Made by a program: the position numbers and the translations under genes. Below are positions 34,306 to 44,094 of a stretch of DNA of 64,000 bases, one piece after another. Position 1 is the stretch's first letter, and the number at the start of each line of letters is the position of its first letter. The notes under the pieces were generated by a model. The model ran no database searches and was not told where the DNA came from. It saw only the letters and a program-made list of their open reading frames with translations. This stretch comes from Comamonadaceae bacterium UBA2121 (GTDB lineage Bacteria; Pseudomonadota; Gammaproteobacteria; Burkholderiales; Burkholderiaceae_C), in contig DCYB01000011.1 of the NCBI GenBank assembly GCA_002331385.1, forward strand, positions 1 to 64,000, given 5' to 3'.

Positions 34306-35619
34306 TTACTTGCCGGACGAAGCCGCTGCGGCGGGCTCAGACGCTGCGGGTGCGGGCGTGGGCGCTGCCGTGCCGCTGGCGGCGGGTTGGGCAGGCTGGG
34401 CCTGCGCCTGCGATGTACCGGTCCATGGCACCGGAGTCACCTTTTTGGCACCCATGCCGACCTTCACCAGACCATCCACCATCACCTTTTCTCCGGGCTT
34501 GAGGCCCGAAGTCACGATCCAGTTCGTGCCCTGCGATTGGGAAATCTGCACCGGACGGGGGCTGACCGAGCCGTCATCCGCCACCACCATGACGAAGTTG
34601 CCCTTCTCATTGCGTGTCACGGATTGTTGGGGAATCTCGATCGCATTGTCGATCTGTGCCTGCTCCAGACGCACGCGCACATACATGCCCGGAAGCAGCA
34701 AACCATTCGGGTTCGGGATTTCGGCACGCACCTGCACCTGACCCGTGGTCTCATCCACCGTCAAATCGGTGAACAACAGGCGGCCATCCTGCGTCATCTT
34801 GCGTCCATCGTCCGTGTAGACCGATACCTTCGCGCCCGACTTGCCATCCGAGGTCAGCTTGCCAGCGGCCAAAGCCTCGCGCATGCGCAGGATTTCGGAG
34901 GACGACTGCGTGATGTTCACGTACATCGGGTTGATCTGCTGGATCACCGCCAACTGCGTCGCGTCGCCCTGACCCACCAGCGCGCCCTCTGTCACCAGAG
35001 CACGACCGATGCGACCGGAAATCGGTGCCGTCACGGTTGCGTAACCCAGATTCACGTTCGCATTCGTCACGGCAGCTTTGCCCGCCGCCACCTGAGCCTG
35101 CGCAGCCTTCTCGTTGGCCACTGCCACGTCGTATTCCTGCTTGCTGATAGCGTTCGCCTCCACCAGCGGCTTGTAGCGGCGCACGGTGGAAGCCGCCTGC
35201 GCCAGATTCGCATCCGCCTGAGCCAGTGTGGCCTGAGCGCTCTGCAGGTTGGCACGATAGGGCGTGTTGTCAATCTGGAACAGCACCTGACCCGCCTTCA
35301 CGTCAGTACCCTCCGTGAACGTGCGCTTTTGCACAATGCCTGCTGCACGCGCGCGAACCTGCGCAATGCGCGACGCTTCCAGACGGCCGGGCAGATCAGA
35401 GATCACTGGAACATTCTTCAACTCCACTGTCACCACGCCCACTTCAGGTGGCTTGGCTTGCGCTGCGCTCTGGGGGGCTTGCTCCGCCTTCTTGTCCCCG
35501 CAGGCACTCAGGCCGAGCGTGGCAATCAGCGCCAGCGCCAAGGCGGCAGATCTGGTGCGACGAAAAGCGGTCGAAGATTGGGCATCAGCCGCTTGGTGTG
35601 TTTCATACATGCGATGCAT
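34306..35619 (-). CDS. RND periplasmic adaptor (AcrA/MexA-type membrane fusion lipoprotein)
   Basis: This 437-residue protein has a lipobox LSAC after its signal and the adaptor domains: VPVISDLPGRLEASRIAQVRARAAGIV (core GRLEASRIAQVRAR), a helical hairpin with many Ala/Gln, lipoyl-type and beta-barrel segments. The C-terminal 50 residues are Ala/Pro/Gln rich. Start 35619 is supported by GGAAGG seven bases upstream; MYETH at 35610 is an alternative. It heads the operon, 239 nt from the divergent TetR gene. Confidence 0.95.
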   Translation of the reverse strand: MHRMYETHQAADAQSSTAFRRTRSAALALALIATLGLSACGDKKAEQAPQSAAQAKPPEVGVVTVELKNVPVISDLPGRLEASRIAQVRARAAGIVQKRTFTEGTDVKAGQVLFQIDNTPYRANLQSAQATLAQADANLAQAASTVRRYKPLVEANAISKQEYDVAVANEKAAQAQVAAGKAAVTNANVNLGYATVTAPISGRIGRALVTEGALVGQGDATQLAVIQQINPMYVNITQSSSEILRMREALAAGKLTSDGKSGAKVSVYTDDGRKMTQDGRLLFTDLTVDETTGQVQVRAEIPNPNGLLLPGMYVRVRLEQAQIDNAIEIPQQSVTRNEKGNFVMVVADDGSVSPRPVQISQSQGTNWIVTSGLKPGEKVMVDGLVKVGMGAKKVTPVPWTGTSQAQAQPAQPAASGTAAPTPAPAASEPAAAASSGK

Positions 35620-35742
35620 GAACGTCCTTCCGGTAAATTTTTATAGAGAACAGTATCTGGTAGGTTTTACGCGCATATGGCGGCGCAAGACACTCTGGAA
35701 ACGGGCGCAGGGAACCCCCATATCCTACGAATTTGATGCGCG

Positions 35743-35770
35743 ATTATACATACATGCATAAATGTATAAT
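35743..35770. promoter_or_regulatory. AcrR-like operator between the efflux operon and its TetR gene
   Basis: TACATACAT (35747-35755), six bases, then ATGTATAAT (35762-35770) reproduces the layout of the E. coli AcrR operator (TACATACAT, six bases, ATGTATGTA): the first half-site is identical and six of nine bases match in the second. A longer 9-bp inverted repeat ATTATACAT/ATGTATAAT spans 35743-35770. TATAAT hexamers are embedded on both strands, so a bound repressor would shut off both directions. Confidence 0.72.
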
Positions 35771-35858
35771 TAGCACCTCCGGCAACTTTACCTTTCAGAC
35801 ACGAACGTTCCCAGGAACAGAAAAGTCATATACAACGGGCTCATTGAGGTCCTCGGAC

Positions 35859-36521
35859 ATGGCAAGGCGAACCAAAGCAGAAGCAGATGAAACACGCACC
35901 AGACTCCTGGATGCGGCAGAAGAAGTGTTTTTCGAAAAAGGGGTATCCCGCACTTCACTCAGCGACATCGCGCAGCGCGCAGGCGCAACCCGCGGTGCCG
36001 TGTATTGGCACTTCAAGGACAAGGTGGACGTTTTCTCGTCCATGCTTGGGCGTGTTTGCATGCCTTTTGATGAAATCTGCGACGACATATATTGCGAACT
36101 CCCGCCGCTGGAGCGCATCCGCCGCTCCATCCGCAACGTGTTTGAAAGCATCAGCGAAGACGACCGTCGGCGCAAAGTCTTCGACACCGCCATGTTCAAG
36201 ATGGAATACGTCGGCGAACTCGCCGCAGTGCGCGACGGCCACATCGAAGCCTCACGCGTCAGTTCCGCCAAATTCACCAACGACCTCACCCGCGCCGCGC
36301 ACGAACTGAACGTGACACTCCCCATGCCCGCAGACATAGCGGCACAAGGGCTGCATGCGTTGTTCGTCGGCCTCATACACGGATGGGTACTCAATGGGGG
36401 CAGTTTCCCCCTTGCGCACACAGGCTGTATGTCAGTGGATGCCTATTTGTCGGGCCTTGGCTTTAAAAATTTCCTACCGCCCGCGCCCAGCACGCCACCA
36501 TCCCCCACCACACCCGCCTAG
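35859..36521 (+). CDS. TetR-family repressor, AcrR/TtgR-like
   Basis: The 220-residue protein begins MARRTKAEADETRTRLLDAA and has the helix-turn-helix TSLSDIAQRAGATRGAVYWHFKDK, the AcrR-TtgR pattern. The C-terminal half is the ligand-binding helical domain (ELPPLERIRRSIRNVF onward). It ends with a Pro-rich tail. It is divergent from the adaptor gene and an AcrR-like site lies between them, so it very likely represses the efflux operon and itself and releases on binding drug. The upstream in-frame ATG at 35733 overlaps the operator and is rejected as start. Confidence 0.93.
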   Translation: MARRTKAEADETRTRLLDAAEEVFFEKGVSRTSLSDIAQRAGATRGAVYWHFKDKVDVFSSMLGRVCMPFDEICDDIYCELPPLERIRRSIRNVFESISEDDRRRKVFDTAMFKMEYVGELAAVRDGHIEASRVSSAKFTNDLTRAAHELNVTLPMPADIAAQGLHALFVGLIHGWVLNGGSFPLAHTGCMSVDAYLSGLGFKNFLPPAPSTPPSPTTPA

Positions 36522-36615
36522 CCGTGCGATAATCCCCGGTCACGCCAACGTACCGCATCGCGGCACAAAGGCATCCAACTTGTCGGGCCGATTGTTCTAT
36601 CGCGCTCTCCAACAA

Positions 36616-36691
36616 GCGGCTGTAGCTCAGTGGATAGAGTATTGGCCTCCGAAGCCAAGGGTCGTGGGTTCGATCCCCGCCAGCCGCGCCA
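36616..36691 (+). tRNA. tRNA-Arg (anticodon CCG)
   Basis: The 76-nt sequence folds as a complete tRNA: acceptor GCGGCTG (36616-36622) pairs CAGCCGC (36681-36687), the anticodon stem TTGGC/GCCAA flanks loop CTCCGAA with anticodon CCG at 36649-36651, the T-arm is GTGGG-TTCGATC-CCCGC, and CCA is encoded at 36689-36691. It decodes CGG arginine codons. It marks the left boundary of the accessory segment. Confidence 0.97.
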
Positions 36692-37163
36692 TTTCAATCA
36701 ACCATTTACCGGATTCTGAGTTGATTGACTCATGGTAGCGTCATGTTGACCCTACCGCCTGACGCAACCATGTCCAGTGAAGGTGGCGGGATCGCTTTTG
36801 CCCAGTCCTTCCGACTGCACAGTAAGGCCTCCAGCCTCTGACGAGACTCGCACCTCGAGCGAGCTTTCAGACTGTAGCCCAGTCGCTCCTGGAAGTTCGC
36901 TGCCGCTGTCCGACGACTGAGATGGTGTTTTGCAATGCGACAGGGGGCGGAAGTTGGGGGTCGTGCATGCCAGCAAAGCGCAATTGCTTCCGTTCCAAGT
37001 CCCCTGAGGCCGTGAAAGACCGTGCTGGCCTTCAATGCGTCGCCCACAAACCATTGCGCGCAATGCCCCCGTGGAGCGGGCAGAAGTGCAGCGAGAAAAC
37101 TCGCCCCAATTTGTCAGCGCAACTGACCCGGGCAGCCCGGAGGCTCATTCTCAATCGATTATT
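36692..37163. other. Non-coding sequence between tRNA-Arg and the IS element
   Basis: These 472 nt have no convincing gene on either strand; short ORFs here lack ribosome-binding sites or family resemblance. The stretch may contain remnants of inserted DNA, but I could not identify it. No repeat of the tRNA 3' end is visible within it. Confidence 0.4.
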
Positions 37164-38435
37164 GGGAACTTCTCAACCCTCCCCCGACACCCATGACCTC
37201 TGCAGACAGCAGATAAAGTAGCGCCATGATCACCCCACGCAGCGCTCTCTAGTTCGACCTGTTCGCCGAAGCCTCGCGCAAGCGCAAGGTCGATGAAGTT
37301 GGAGACCCGTTGCAGGTGATCGCGCAGCACATCGATTTCACGGCACTTGCCGCATTGGTCGATGCATTTATCAAGCGCAGTGATGGCCGCCAAGGTGGGC
37401 GCCCAGCCTATCCCACCGAGGTCATGGTGCGCATTCTGGTTTTGAAGCGCCTGTACAACCTCTCAGACGAGCAGATGGAGTACCAGCTGCTGGACCGCAT
37501 GAGCTACCAGCGCTTTTGCCTGCTACAAGACTCCATGAACGTGCCCGACCGCAATACCATCTGGCGTTTTGGCGAGCGCATCGGTGTCGACGGTGCAACG
37601 GCCTTGCTGCAGGGCGTGGACGAACAGTTGCACCGCCACGGCTACATTGCGCGGGGAGGTCAGGCCATTGACGCCACGCTGGTGCCCGCGCCGCGCCAGC
37701 ACATCAGCAAGGATGATCGCCGCAAACTCGATGAAGGCCAGCAGCCGCAATGGAGCGACGCCAAGCGACGTCAGAAAGACACCGACGCAACCCACACGAA
37801 GAAGCACGGCAAGCGCTACTTTGGCTACAAGCTCAGCGTAAGCGTGGATCACAAACACGGCTTCATCCGGGGCGTGGCCACTGGCACGGCCAGCGAGCAC
37901 GATGGCCATCACTTTGACGAGGTGCTGGATCAGCGCAATACCGGTAAAGAGGTTAATGCGGACAGGGCCTACCCGAGTGCGCAGCGCAAAGAGATGCTGG
38001 CGGCACTGGGCTTGAAGGACGGCATCCAGCGTAAGGCACAAAAGGGCAAGCCGCTCTCCGAATGCCAGCAAAGGCGTAACCAACGCATTGCCAAGAGACG
38101 AGCCAAGGTCGAGCACGTGTTTGCAGGAATTCGCCACATGGGCGGCAAGTTCGTGCGCTCGATTGGACAGGCCCGAGCAACGGCAACCATGACGATGATG
38201 GCCGCTTGCTACAACTTGAAGCGCCTGGCTTCGTTCCTTGAAAACGGGGTCGATCCGTTCTTCAAATCCGGGACATCAAAGAGGCAAGAACGTCTGCAAT
38301 CGGTAAAAGCCTGAGACTTTGGCTGCGTAATGCAGCAAAGCTGCCGCGAATCTGCGTCTCAAATGCCTATTGCGGTGCGAGCGGCGTTGCCCGACTTGGA
38401 TCCCACCTGAAATTCAAGGGTTGTGAGAGGTGCCC
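37164..38435 (+). mobile_element. IS5-family insertion sequence, about 1.27 kb
   Basis: Imperfect inverted repeats bracket a transposase gene. The left end reads GGGAACTTCTCAACCCT from 37164. The reverse complement of the right end reads GGGCACCTCTCACAACCCT, inward from 38435. They match at 15 of 17 aligned positions plus a 2-nt gap. Size and content fit IS5-type elements. The flanking bases do not form an obvious target duplication, so the exact ends are tentative. Confidence 0.55.
37226..38314 (+). pseudogene. IS5-family transposase with in-frame amber codon
   Basis: The frame starts ATG 37226 (MITPRSAL), meets TAG at 37250-37252, and continues without other stops to 38314 (334 codons from TTG 37310). 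It retains the DDE catalytic residues: the D in QAIDATLVPAP, the D in VNADRAYPSAQR and the E in RRAKVEHVFAGIRHMGG. The amber codon probably replaced CAG. Translation could restart at TTG 37310, where GGAG sits at a fair distance, but that loses about 28 residues of the DNA-binding end, so it is likely inactive or weak. It is not recoded by any visible slippery sequence. Confidence 0.75.
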
Positions 38436-38537
38436 TCACGAGGGGGTTTTTATGTGTACCCATGTTACTTCTTTTGAAAAAATAAGTAAAATGAAAGTTT
38501 GGCTTTTTAATTTTTAAATAAAACCCAAGTATTACAA

Positions 38538-40490
38538 ATGGATTTTAGAAAAGATATAAATGGGTTAAGGGCTTGGGCAGTAGTCTTGGTCATCCTATTT
38601 CACTTCGGAGTACCAGGATTTAAAGGTGGAGGAGTTGGTGTAGATGTGTTTTTTGTCATCTCAGGATTCTTGATGACAAAAATAATATACAAAGGTATAT
38701 ATTCTAATAATTGGGAGTATAAGGCTGTAGTAGATTTTTACTTGGCCAGAGCGAAAAGAATCATACCTGCACTATTGATTCTTTGCCTTGTGCTTATGAT
38801 TTGCGGATACTTTTTTCTTACTCTTAGTGAGTACAAAGAACTGTCAAAGCATGTGATTGCTTCCCTGGGATTTTTCTCTAACATTCAATTTTTGAGAGAA
38901 AGTGGATATTTTGACATAGCATCGCATAAAAAATTTCTACTGCACACATGGTCTTTGTCAGTGGAGTGGCAGTTTTACTTGATATTGCCAGTTGTGTTGC
39001 TTGGACTTAATAAGATTTTCAAAAAAGAAAAGATAGTTAGTTTATTCGTTGTTTTCGGGTTTGTTGTTTCTTACATACTATCTGTAGCTTTAACTTATAA
39101 GATGCCATCGGCATCGTTTTATTTAATTCCTACGCGAACATGGGAGATGCTTGCAGGTGGGTTGGTTTTTATTTTTTTTGAGAGGGATAACTTCTCTTTT
39201 AAGCAAAAGAAATTGCTTGAAATTTCAGGGTTTTTTATTATTTTGGGATCCGCTGTTTTTATTGAACAAAAAGATATTTGGCCAGGATATTTAGCATTGG
39301 TGCCTGTTTTTGGTACAGCCATGCTTCTTGCTGCTAACGGGCAAGGATTTCTGACAAATCATGAGGTGGCTCAATGGCTTGGGAAGGCTTCTTACTCGCT
39401 CTACCTCTGGCATTGGCCTCTAGCTGTCGTGCTTTTTTATGTAGGTTGGTTTGGGCAGGCTATTCCGACTACTTTTGCATTATTATTAACGCTTTTGCTT
39501 GGATGGATTTCTTGGAAATTTATTGAAATCCCAAGCAGAGATATATTGAGCAAAATAAATTCAAAAGGTGTCTTTTTAATAATTTCCACCACCGTTATTT
39601 TATTTTTGTCTATTTCATTATTGATATTTTTAAATAATGGACTGGCTTTTAGAAATCACAAAGCATTCGAGGCTTATAGTGAAAGTTTTAATAAAAATCC
39701 ATTAGAGGCAGAGTGCTTTGTTTCTGGTTTGAAAAAAATTCCTGGGTGTATATATGGGGATCGCGAGAAAATTTCATTAATAGTAATTGGAGATAGTCAC
39801 GCTGCTTCTGTTATTCGATCTGTCGAGAAGGCACTTGGTGGTAATGGGGTTTTGGATTGGACTTTAACTTCTTGCTTGACAGCATCTGGTATTAGTAATG
39901 GTAAGGCAGACTATCGCTGTGGAGCACAAGTTTTAGAATTCTTAGATAAATTAAAATACGAATACAAAGATGTACCTTTACTTATAGTTAATAGAAGTAG
40001 TGCATATATAGAAGGTCAAACTGGGCCGGAAAAAAATTCTAAATCAAATGATATTTTCTTCATAAATGAAAAGAAAAATAATGAGTTAAGGAGGGAGGAA
40101 ATTGTAAATTCAATGAAAAATACTGCTTGTTATTTCTCTCATAATAGAAAAGTTTATATGATGAGGCCCATTCCTGAAATGGAGGTTAATGTTCCTGAAG
40201 AAATAGAAAGACGGATAATGAGAGGTTCTTTGAAATCAAGAATTTCTATAAAAATAGATGATTACTATGAGCGTCATCGAAGGACTTTGCATGCTCAAGA
40301 TGAAATCGCGAAGACCTGTGGCGTGACTTTGCTAGACCCTGTCCCTTATCTGTGCAGTGAAGGGCGTTGCTGGGGTGATTTGGAGGGGGTGCCTCTCTAC
40401 TACGACGATGATCACTTGAGCGAACGCGGTAGCGCATTACTGATTCCGCTATTCCAAAAAATCGCTGCTGAACTTCCTGCATCTCGATAG
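38538..40490 (+). CDS. Acyltransferase 3 / SGNH O-acetylase, AT-rich
   Basis: The 650-residue protein has an N-terminal acyltransferase-3 domain of about ten membrane helices, with RAWAVVLVILFHFG near residue 12 and GGVGVDVFFVISGFLMTK. After a linker it has a C-terminal SGNH-type domain, with the GDSHAASVIRS block and the late DDDHLSERG block holding catalytic Asp/His. Proteins of this two-domain form O-acetylate lipopolysaccharide O-antigen or capsule sugars. The gene is far more AT-rich than the genome, apart from about its last 200 nt, which return toward genome composition. Surface-antigen modification by transfer is the natural reading. Confidence 0.92.
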   Translation: MDFRKDINGLRAWAVVLVILFHFGVPGFKGGGVGVDVFFVISGFLMTKIIYKGIYSNNWEYKAVVDFYLARAKRIIPALLILCLVLMICGYFFLTLSEYKELSKHVIASLGFFSNIQFLRESGYFDIASHKKFLLHTWSLSVEWQFYLILPVVLLGLNKIFKKEKIVSLFVVFGFVVSYILSVALTYKMPSASFYLIPTRTWEMLAGGLVFIFFERDNFSFKQKKLLEISGFFIILGSAVFIEQKDIWPGYLALVPVFGTAMLLAANGQGFLTNHEVAQWLGKASYSLYLWHWPLAVVLFYVGWFGQAIPTTFALLLTLLLGWISWKFIEIPSRDILSKINSKGVFLIISTTVILFLSISLLIFLNNGLAFRNHKAFEAYSESFNKNPLEAECFVSGLKKIPGCIYGDREKISLIVIGDSHAASVIRSVEKALGGNGVLDWTLTSCLTASGISNGKADYRCGAQVLEFLDKLKYEYKDVPLLIVNRSSAYIEGQTGPEKNSKSNDIFFINEKKNNELRREEIVNSMKNTACYFSHNRKVYMMRPIPEMEVNVPEEIERRIMRGSLKSRISIKIDDYYERHRRTLHAQDEIAKTCGVTLLDPVPYLCSEGRCWGDLEGVPLYYDDDHLSERGSALLIPLFQKIAAELPASR

Positions 40491-40509
40491 TCCGCCCTGA
40501 ACAATTCAC

Positions 40510-41559
40510 TCACCAAGCAAGCCTTGTGTTTTGTCCCACGCCAAGCGCGAGCCACTGACCAATTGCGCTCCACATATCCAGCCGCATCCGGGCGCAATAA
40601 AGCCGCAGAGCGGTCAGGATCAGGCGCAGGTTGTGACCCGCACCACACATCACCGCGTGGATCGCATCGCCCAGCGCTCCCTTGAGCGGGTTGCGAGCCA
40701 GACGTCCATCCATCTTCATGTGACCAATGGTGGGCTCAATGGCACTGCGTCGTTTGATCATGGCCTTCAGGCGCAGGGTCACTCCGCGCTTCTGGCCTGA
40801 CATCAGGAGCCGCACGCCTTCCACCTTTGCGCCCTTGTATCCTTTGTCCACGATGGCCGTGTGCGGCTTCCTGTCCGTGCCGCACAGGATGCCTACTTGC
40901 TCCAGCGTTTCATCCAGGGTGTGCCCGTCGTACGGGTTACCCGGCATCGAGCGACAGCCCACCACCAGTCCTTCTTTGTGTGTGGTGGCAATGCTCACCT
41001 TTACGCCAAACTCGTAGGCCGTCCTGGCCTTACCCTTGCTGATGCATTCGACCTCCGGCGCGTGCAGCGCGTACAGCTTGTTCTTGTCCTTGGTCTTTTG
41101 CCTGAGAATACGACCCGTGCGTGCCAGAAGCTCGTGTGCTTTGGCCTGCACTTGCTCAGGCAGCTCGCCCATCTTGCGCGTGATCTCCCGATGCACCCGG
41201 CCCACGCGTACACGCAACGCCTTGATCGTTTTGCGCATTCGCTTGAACTGTCTGGCGTGCGCATAACGCCCCGCCTGCACCGCCATGCGCGGTGCTTGCC
41301 GGTTGTAGTTCTGGCGCAGCGCAATGCCGTTGTCCTTAGCCAGTTTGACCAGGTGCTGGCGGCTTCGCTCCAGCAACTTGCTGTCCGTGGGATGAGCCAC
41401 AGCCTTGGGCATGACAGTGGTGTCCACGATTACCGTGTCCACGCTTGTGCGCTTGATGAGGCCGGCTGCGCGCGCTGCCTCGATCGTCACGGCCAGCAAG
41501 GTCTCCACGCCTTCCTCGCCAATGCGCTTGCGCCAACGGGTGAGGCTGGATGGATCCAT
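40510..41559 (-). pseudogene. IS5-type transposase lacking its N-terminus
   Basis: The 349-residue frame starts MDPSSLTRWRKRIGEEGVE, which in full-length relatives is an internal segment about 90-100 residues from the start, so the 5' end has been lost. It retains the DDE triad: D in SVDTVIVDTTVMPKA, D in AIVDKGYKGAKVEG and E in SAIEPTIGHMKMDG. The stop lies 19 nt from the acyltransferase stop. The sequence beyond codon 1 (minus-strand upstream, 41560-41775) is not transposase-like. Recombination or a second insertion probably truncated it. Confidence 0.75.
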
Positions 41560-41775
41560 CTAGTTTTAGCGCTAGCGCCGGAAGCGCAAAAATTAAAAGC
41601 GATTCTCTGAGTGTAGGAGACCAAAGCGCGATCAAATCGCCCCGGATTCCCTAGACACTTTTGAGCCAACGTCCGGAAACGGGTGCATCGGAACCTGTCA
41701 AGGCAAAGCCGAATGTCTCAGATCAGCCTATTTCGGCTACGCAGCGATTGCGGCAGCCCACGTCCGTGTGGCAAG

Positions 41776-42717
41776 CTATCGCTCCCGATAACCCTTAGCG
41801 GCCATCGGAACACATTCATTGACGACAACATCCAGATGAGGATCCGAAGGCTGTACTTGCTCGAGCATCTCATACGTGCGGCTTCGTGCCGCCGAGACCA
41901 TAGGCCGGATCAGTCGTGTCTCGGGCAGATTCCTCCAGTAGCGGCGCGGCATTTCCCGCAGCATCGCTTGCTCTTTCAATCGCGCTGGGTTGAAGGTCGA
42001 TTGGTAATAAGCAAGCCATAACGCCTCGCCTTCGTCCGGCTTCGGTGCTTGGGCCGCGGTGGTTCCCGGCGCCCATTGGAGCCTATGTAAATCCCAACTC
42101 ACGCAGCCTTTGGGTGTCAGGATGGCCCAGCGCATGTTGGCAAAGCGGCGCACAAAGAAATCGCAGGCAGCACGCAGGATATGGTTGTCGGGCTCGAACC
42201 AAGCGATGTGTACAGTTTCGCCCTCTTCGTTGACCGTGGGCCTGAAACGGATGAAGGCATGCATTTTGTGAATCTCGCGACTCACGGCCTGTGCCATCTG
42301 CTCGATGTGGCGCCAGTCGCTGTCGAGCACATCGCCAACCAATGCGGGAAACTGTTGTACACGCCAAAGCCAGCGATAGCACAGCGCGTATCGACCAACA
42401 TGGCTATGGCAGCAGGCATTGCGCAGGACGGCCAATTGGGACTTGCGTATGTGCACGGGTGAGCTACCCGCAGCAGGTACCCGGTCGAGATCAGCGGGTG
42501 TCACGATTTTGGCGGCGAGCGAGGTGAACAGATCGTCAGAATCCGTTTGCGCATTCGCTTGCATATTCGCTCGTATATCCAGCGCATCAACCGATCGCCA
42601 TTGCACACATTCCGGCTCAACACCGAGAAGAAGCAACACGCGTGCTGCTTGGCGAAAGCCTGCGAAATCATCAGGCGCATCCAGCTCGACCACCAGCGTT
42701 TCGTGGCTGCTACGCAT
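41776..42717 (-). CDS. DUF4130/TIGR03915-type protein, partner of the radical-SAM gene
   Basis: The 313-residue protein matches the family found beside or fused to UdgX-like uracil-DNA-binding proteins. Its C-terminal half has ALWLAYYQSTFNPARLKEQA and MPRRYWRNLPETRLIRPM, both typical of the family; in the middle is HAFIRFRPTVNEEGETVHIAWFEPD (core MHAFIRFRP). No uracil-glycosylase domain is attached here. It starts 2 nt after the radical-SAM gene, so the two are one operon. Role: believed DNA repair or nucleic-acid metabolism, but the activity is unknown. Confidence 0.88.
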   Translation of the reverse strand: MRSSHETLVVELDAPDDFAGFRQAARVLLLLGVEPECVQWRSVDALDIRANMQANAQTDSDDLFTSLAAKIVTPADLDRVPAAGSSPVHIRKSQLAVLRNACCHSHVGRYALCYRWLWRVQQFPALVGDVLDSDWRHIEQMAQAVSREIHKMHAFIRFRPTVNEEGETVHIAWFEPDNHILRAACDFFVRRFANMRWAILTPKGCVSWDLHRLQWAPGTTAAQAPKPDEGEALWLAYYQSTFNPARLKEQAMLREMPRRYWRNLPETRLIRPMVSAARSRTYEMLEQVQPSDPHLDVVVNECVPMAAKGYRER

Positions 42718-42719
42718 GT

Positions 42720-44048
42720 CTAAAACAAAGCCAGTTGCGCTTCAACGCGCGGCTTCATGCCGCTGTGAGAGCGCTGCGTTGTGTTCTGCGCCATCTGTGC
42801 AAGCAGTTGCCGGCGCAGCAATGGACTGTCCAGCAAATCAATCCGCGGGTGGTAGTCCGCCAACTCGACAAAGGCCAGCACTTTAGCGCCAGCGATATGC
42901 AGTTGCTGAAGGTCTGCCAAGCGCAGAGAACGCACACGACGTGCGGCGACCAATCTCTGCACGCTGCGAACGCCTAAGCCGGGCACGCGCAGCAGGATTC
43001 TCTGAGGCGCGCGATTCAGGTCAACGGGGAAGACGTGGCGGTTGGCCAGCGCCCACGCCAATTTGGGGTCAACTTCAAGATCCAGCATGCCCCCGCTGCC
43101 CGGCACCACGATCTCATCGTGCGTGAACCCGTAATAGCGCATCAGCCAATCCGCTTGGTACAGACGATGCTCGCGCACCAATGGCGGAGCTTGCAAAGGC
43201 AAATCAGATGAGGCATCTGGAATCGGACTGAACGCGGAGTAATACACTCTGCGCAATCGCTGGCCGCGATAGAGCGCACTGCTCGTGCCGAGAATGAGCG
43301 CATCGCTGGCCCCGTCGGCTCCTACGATCATTTGCGTGCTCTGTCCACCTGGCGCGTAACGCGGCGGCACAGCACGCCGAGTGCGTTGCGCACCGGGCAG
43401 TGAAACCACCCTATCAGAGGCTTGAGTCTGAAGTTCGAGCTTCGCCGTCTCGATATGCTTTGCCACATGCTGCATAGCGCCGACGATTCCTGCGGCGTCT
43501 TTCTCAGGAGCCAAGCGCTGCAAGCCGTCGGTGGTGGGCAGCTCCACGTTGATGCTGAGGCGATCGGCGTAGCGACCCGCCAGCACCAGCAATTGCGGAT
43601 CGGCATCGGGAATGGTTTTGAGGTGGATATAGCCCCTGAAATCGTGATCCTCGCGCAGGCTGCGCGCCACTTCAACCAACTGCTCCATCGTGTAATCGGA
43701 GGACTGGATGATGCCGCTCGAAAGAAACAACCCTTCTATACAGTTGCGTCGATAAAAATCCAGCGTAAGTCGCACCACCTCCTCGGCTGTGAAGCGCGCT
43801 CGTTGCACGTTGGAGCTTTTGCGGTTGATGCAATAGCGGCAGTCGTAAACGCAAAAGTTGGTGAGGAGAATCTTGAGCAGCGAAACGCAGCGACCATCGG
43901 GCGTGTAGCTGTGACAGATGCCCATCCCCTCCGCCGAGCCAAGTCCCTTGCCATCCAGAGAGTCCCTTCCCTTCACGCCGCTGGAGGCGCAACTGGCGTC
44001 GTACTTGGCTGCATCGGCCAGAATTTTCAGTTTGGCGATGATTTGCAT
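42720..44048 (-). CDS. Putative DNA modification/repair radical-SAM protein (TIGR03916-like)
   Basis: The 442-residue protein has the radical-SAM cluster motif NFCVYDCRYC (C66, C70, C73) and three earlier cysteines (C20, C45, C54) arranged as in the family that pairs with the DUF4130 proteins. The C-terminal third has a helix-hairpin-helix segment, DLNRAPQRILLRVPGLGVRSVQ, here centred on PGLGVRS, suited to binding DNA. An SOS box (44095-44110) lies 47 nt upstream of the start. It is the first gene of a two-gene operon. The reaction is unknown; repair of a modified base is a reasonable hypothesis. Confidence 0.88.
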   Translation of the reverse strand: MQIIAKLKILADAAKYDASCASSGVKGRDSLDGKGLGSAEGMGICHSYTPDGRCVSLLKILLTNFCVYDCRYCINRKSSNVQRARFTAEEVVRLTLDFYRRNCIEGLFLSSGIIQSSDYTMEQLVEVARSLREDHDFRGYIHLKTIPDADPQLLVLAGRYADRLSINVELPTTDGLQRLAPEKDAAGIVGAMQHVAKHIETAKLELQTQASDRVVSLPGAQRTRRAVPPRYAPGGQSTQMIVGADGASDALILGTSSALYRGQRLRRVYYSAFSPIPDASSDLPLQAPPLVREHRLYQADWLMRYYGFTHDEIVVPGSGGMLDLEVDPKLAWALANRHVFPVDLNRAPQRILLRVPGLGVRSVQRLVAARRVRSLRLADLQQLHIAGAKVLAFVELADYHPRIDLLDSPLLRRQLLAQMAQNTTQRSHSGMKPRVEAQLALF

Positions 44049-44094
44049 GATGCGAGCAGATGAGGTGGTACGCGAATAAACGCCTCATAAATAG

